DNA of 20,826 bases, from positions 1 through 20,826 of the forward strand of contig CAJMQT010000027.1 of the NCBI GenBank assembly GCA_905215655.1. The letters run 5' to 3'. The notes under the pieces are model-generated. The model saw only the letters and a list, made by a program, of their open reading frames with translations, did no database searches and was not told the origin of the DNA. A program made the position numbers and the translations under genes. Below are positions 20,370 through 20,826 of this stretch, one piece after another; the stretch's first letter is position 1, and every line of letters starts with the position of its first letter. The DNA is from an uncultured bacterium. GTDB lineage: Bacteria; Bacteroidota; Bacteroidia; Bacteroidales; Bacteroidaceae.

Positions 20370-20826
20370 TACAACCTTTACGTTTCTTTCTCTTTTTGTG
20401 TGGGCTTTCGTAAAGGTGTATCAGAATGAGATTTACGGCGGAACACCCTAATATGTTGGGACGTGCCTTTGGCACGTGTAACCATCTAATCTCTTGAAAA
20501 TCAAAAGAATAACATGCCGAAGTCATGTCCCTGTACGGCTGGCTCGTCCCATTTTTTTGATATATGTCCTAATCTTTTATTGATGTTGCAGAGCGTCACC
20601 ATTTTCTTCTTTTTCCTTACACATTGAAAAACGTTAAGGCTATCAGAATTAAAAATTTGAAAATTTAAATCGTTTGTCCGCAAATATTTTAAAATACGTG
20701 TGCAAATGTAATCATCACATTGACAATTCTTTATGCTGAAAATGCAAAAAGTGTGCAATAAAAATCCGCGGAAAACGCCCGAAAACCCGATGTTTTTCGC
20801 TTTAAAAGTGCCATTTTTGTTTCGTA
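20370..20826. other. 457-base terminal region without a convincing gene
   Basis: It contains an inverted repeat, CCTTTACG (20375-20382) with CGTAAAGG (20409-20416), and a perfect hairpin, ACGTGCC-TTT-GGCACGT (20461-20477). A putative RNA closing stem with a T-run lies at 20457-20558. Beyond that is AT-rich DNA with a minus-strand -7-like TACATTTG (20710-20703). A minus-strand open frame (20758-20501) is low-complexity and not credible as a whole. No tRNA or rRNA was seen. Confidence 0.6.
20457..20558 (+). ncRNA. Possible small structured RNA with terminator-like end
   Basis: TGGGACG (20457-20463) can pair with CGTCCCA (20545-20551), which is followed directly by seven T (20552-20558). Inside lie ACATG/CATGT (20512-20526) and, as an alternative to the closing stem, the perfect hairpin at 20461-20477. 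No promoter upstream was recognised, so this is a candidate only. Confidence 0.25.

Noticed and set aside
20501..20758. 85-codon minus-strand ORF at the end of the window
   Set aside because: It has skewed, low-complexity composition (many Lys, Asn, Phe) and resembles no family I know. The last 32 codons from an internal ATG look slightly more protein-like but not enough to call.

Overview
The window looks like chromosomal DNA of a Bacteroidales bacterium, most likely Prevotella or a close relative. Three signs support this. Start codons lack Shine-Dalgarno sequences. Several promoters match the Bacteroidetes pattern TTTG-N19-TAnnTTTG. The encoded proteins (stand-alone PASTA protein, RluD with an acidic N-terminus, Bacteroidetes-type RF2, M20 deacetylase of the ArgE type) resemble those of this order. 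The genus is inferred from family resemblance, not from a search.

Layout. Positions 1-66 hold the last codons of a plus-strand gene. A minus-strand operon (3023 to 171) encodes a membrane PASTA protein, RluD and D-Ala-D-Ala ligase. An M20 peptidase (ArgE-like, minus, 4395-3334) and a long-chain acyl-CoA synthetase (plus, 4690-6525) diverge from a promoter region built as a large inverted duplication. prfB (RF2), a 47-residue basic membrane protein and a CYTH phosphatase follow on plus. They converge on a VanZ-like gene across a long inverted repeat. Next come two tandem NSS-family sodium symporters and a membrane-anchored triple helix-hairpin-helix protein.

The most interesting part is 13412-20369. 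It is a same-strand run of seven genes: a NapH/NapG-like fused iron-sulfur membrane protein with an internal twin-arginine motif, a Tat-lipoprotein aldo/keto reductase with C-terminal ferredoxin motifs, a DUF1893 protein, a TonB-dependent receptor, an ECF-type S component, TatA and TatC. Together they suggest an electron path from the inner membrane to an exported reductase. They sit beside the translocase that would export the redox parts and beside uptake proteins for an unknown small ligand.

Intergenic DNA is unusually structured. Two arrays of 15-bp palindromes (AAAAG-N5-CTTTT type) repeat every 22 bp (3162-3264, 13015-13117). Micro-repeats of 7, 8 and 9 bp lie at gene edges (2273-2300, 8546-8690, 16821-16856, 18746-18777, 19331-19362). 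The last 457 bases carry no convincing gene but do contain a possible structured RNA.
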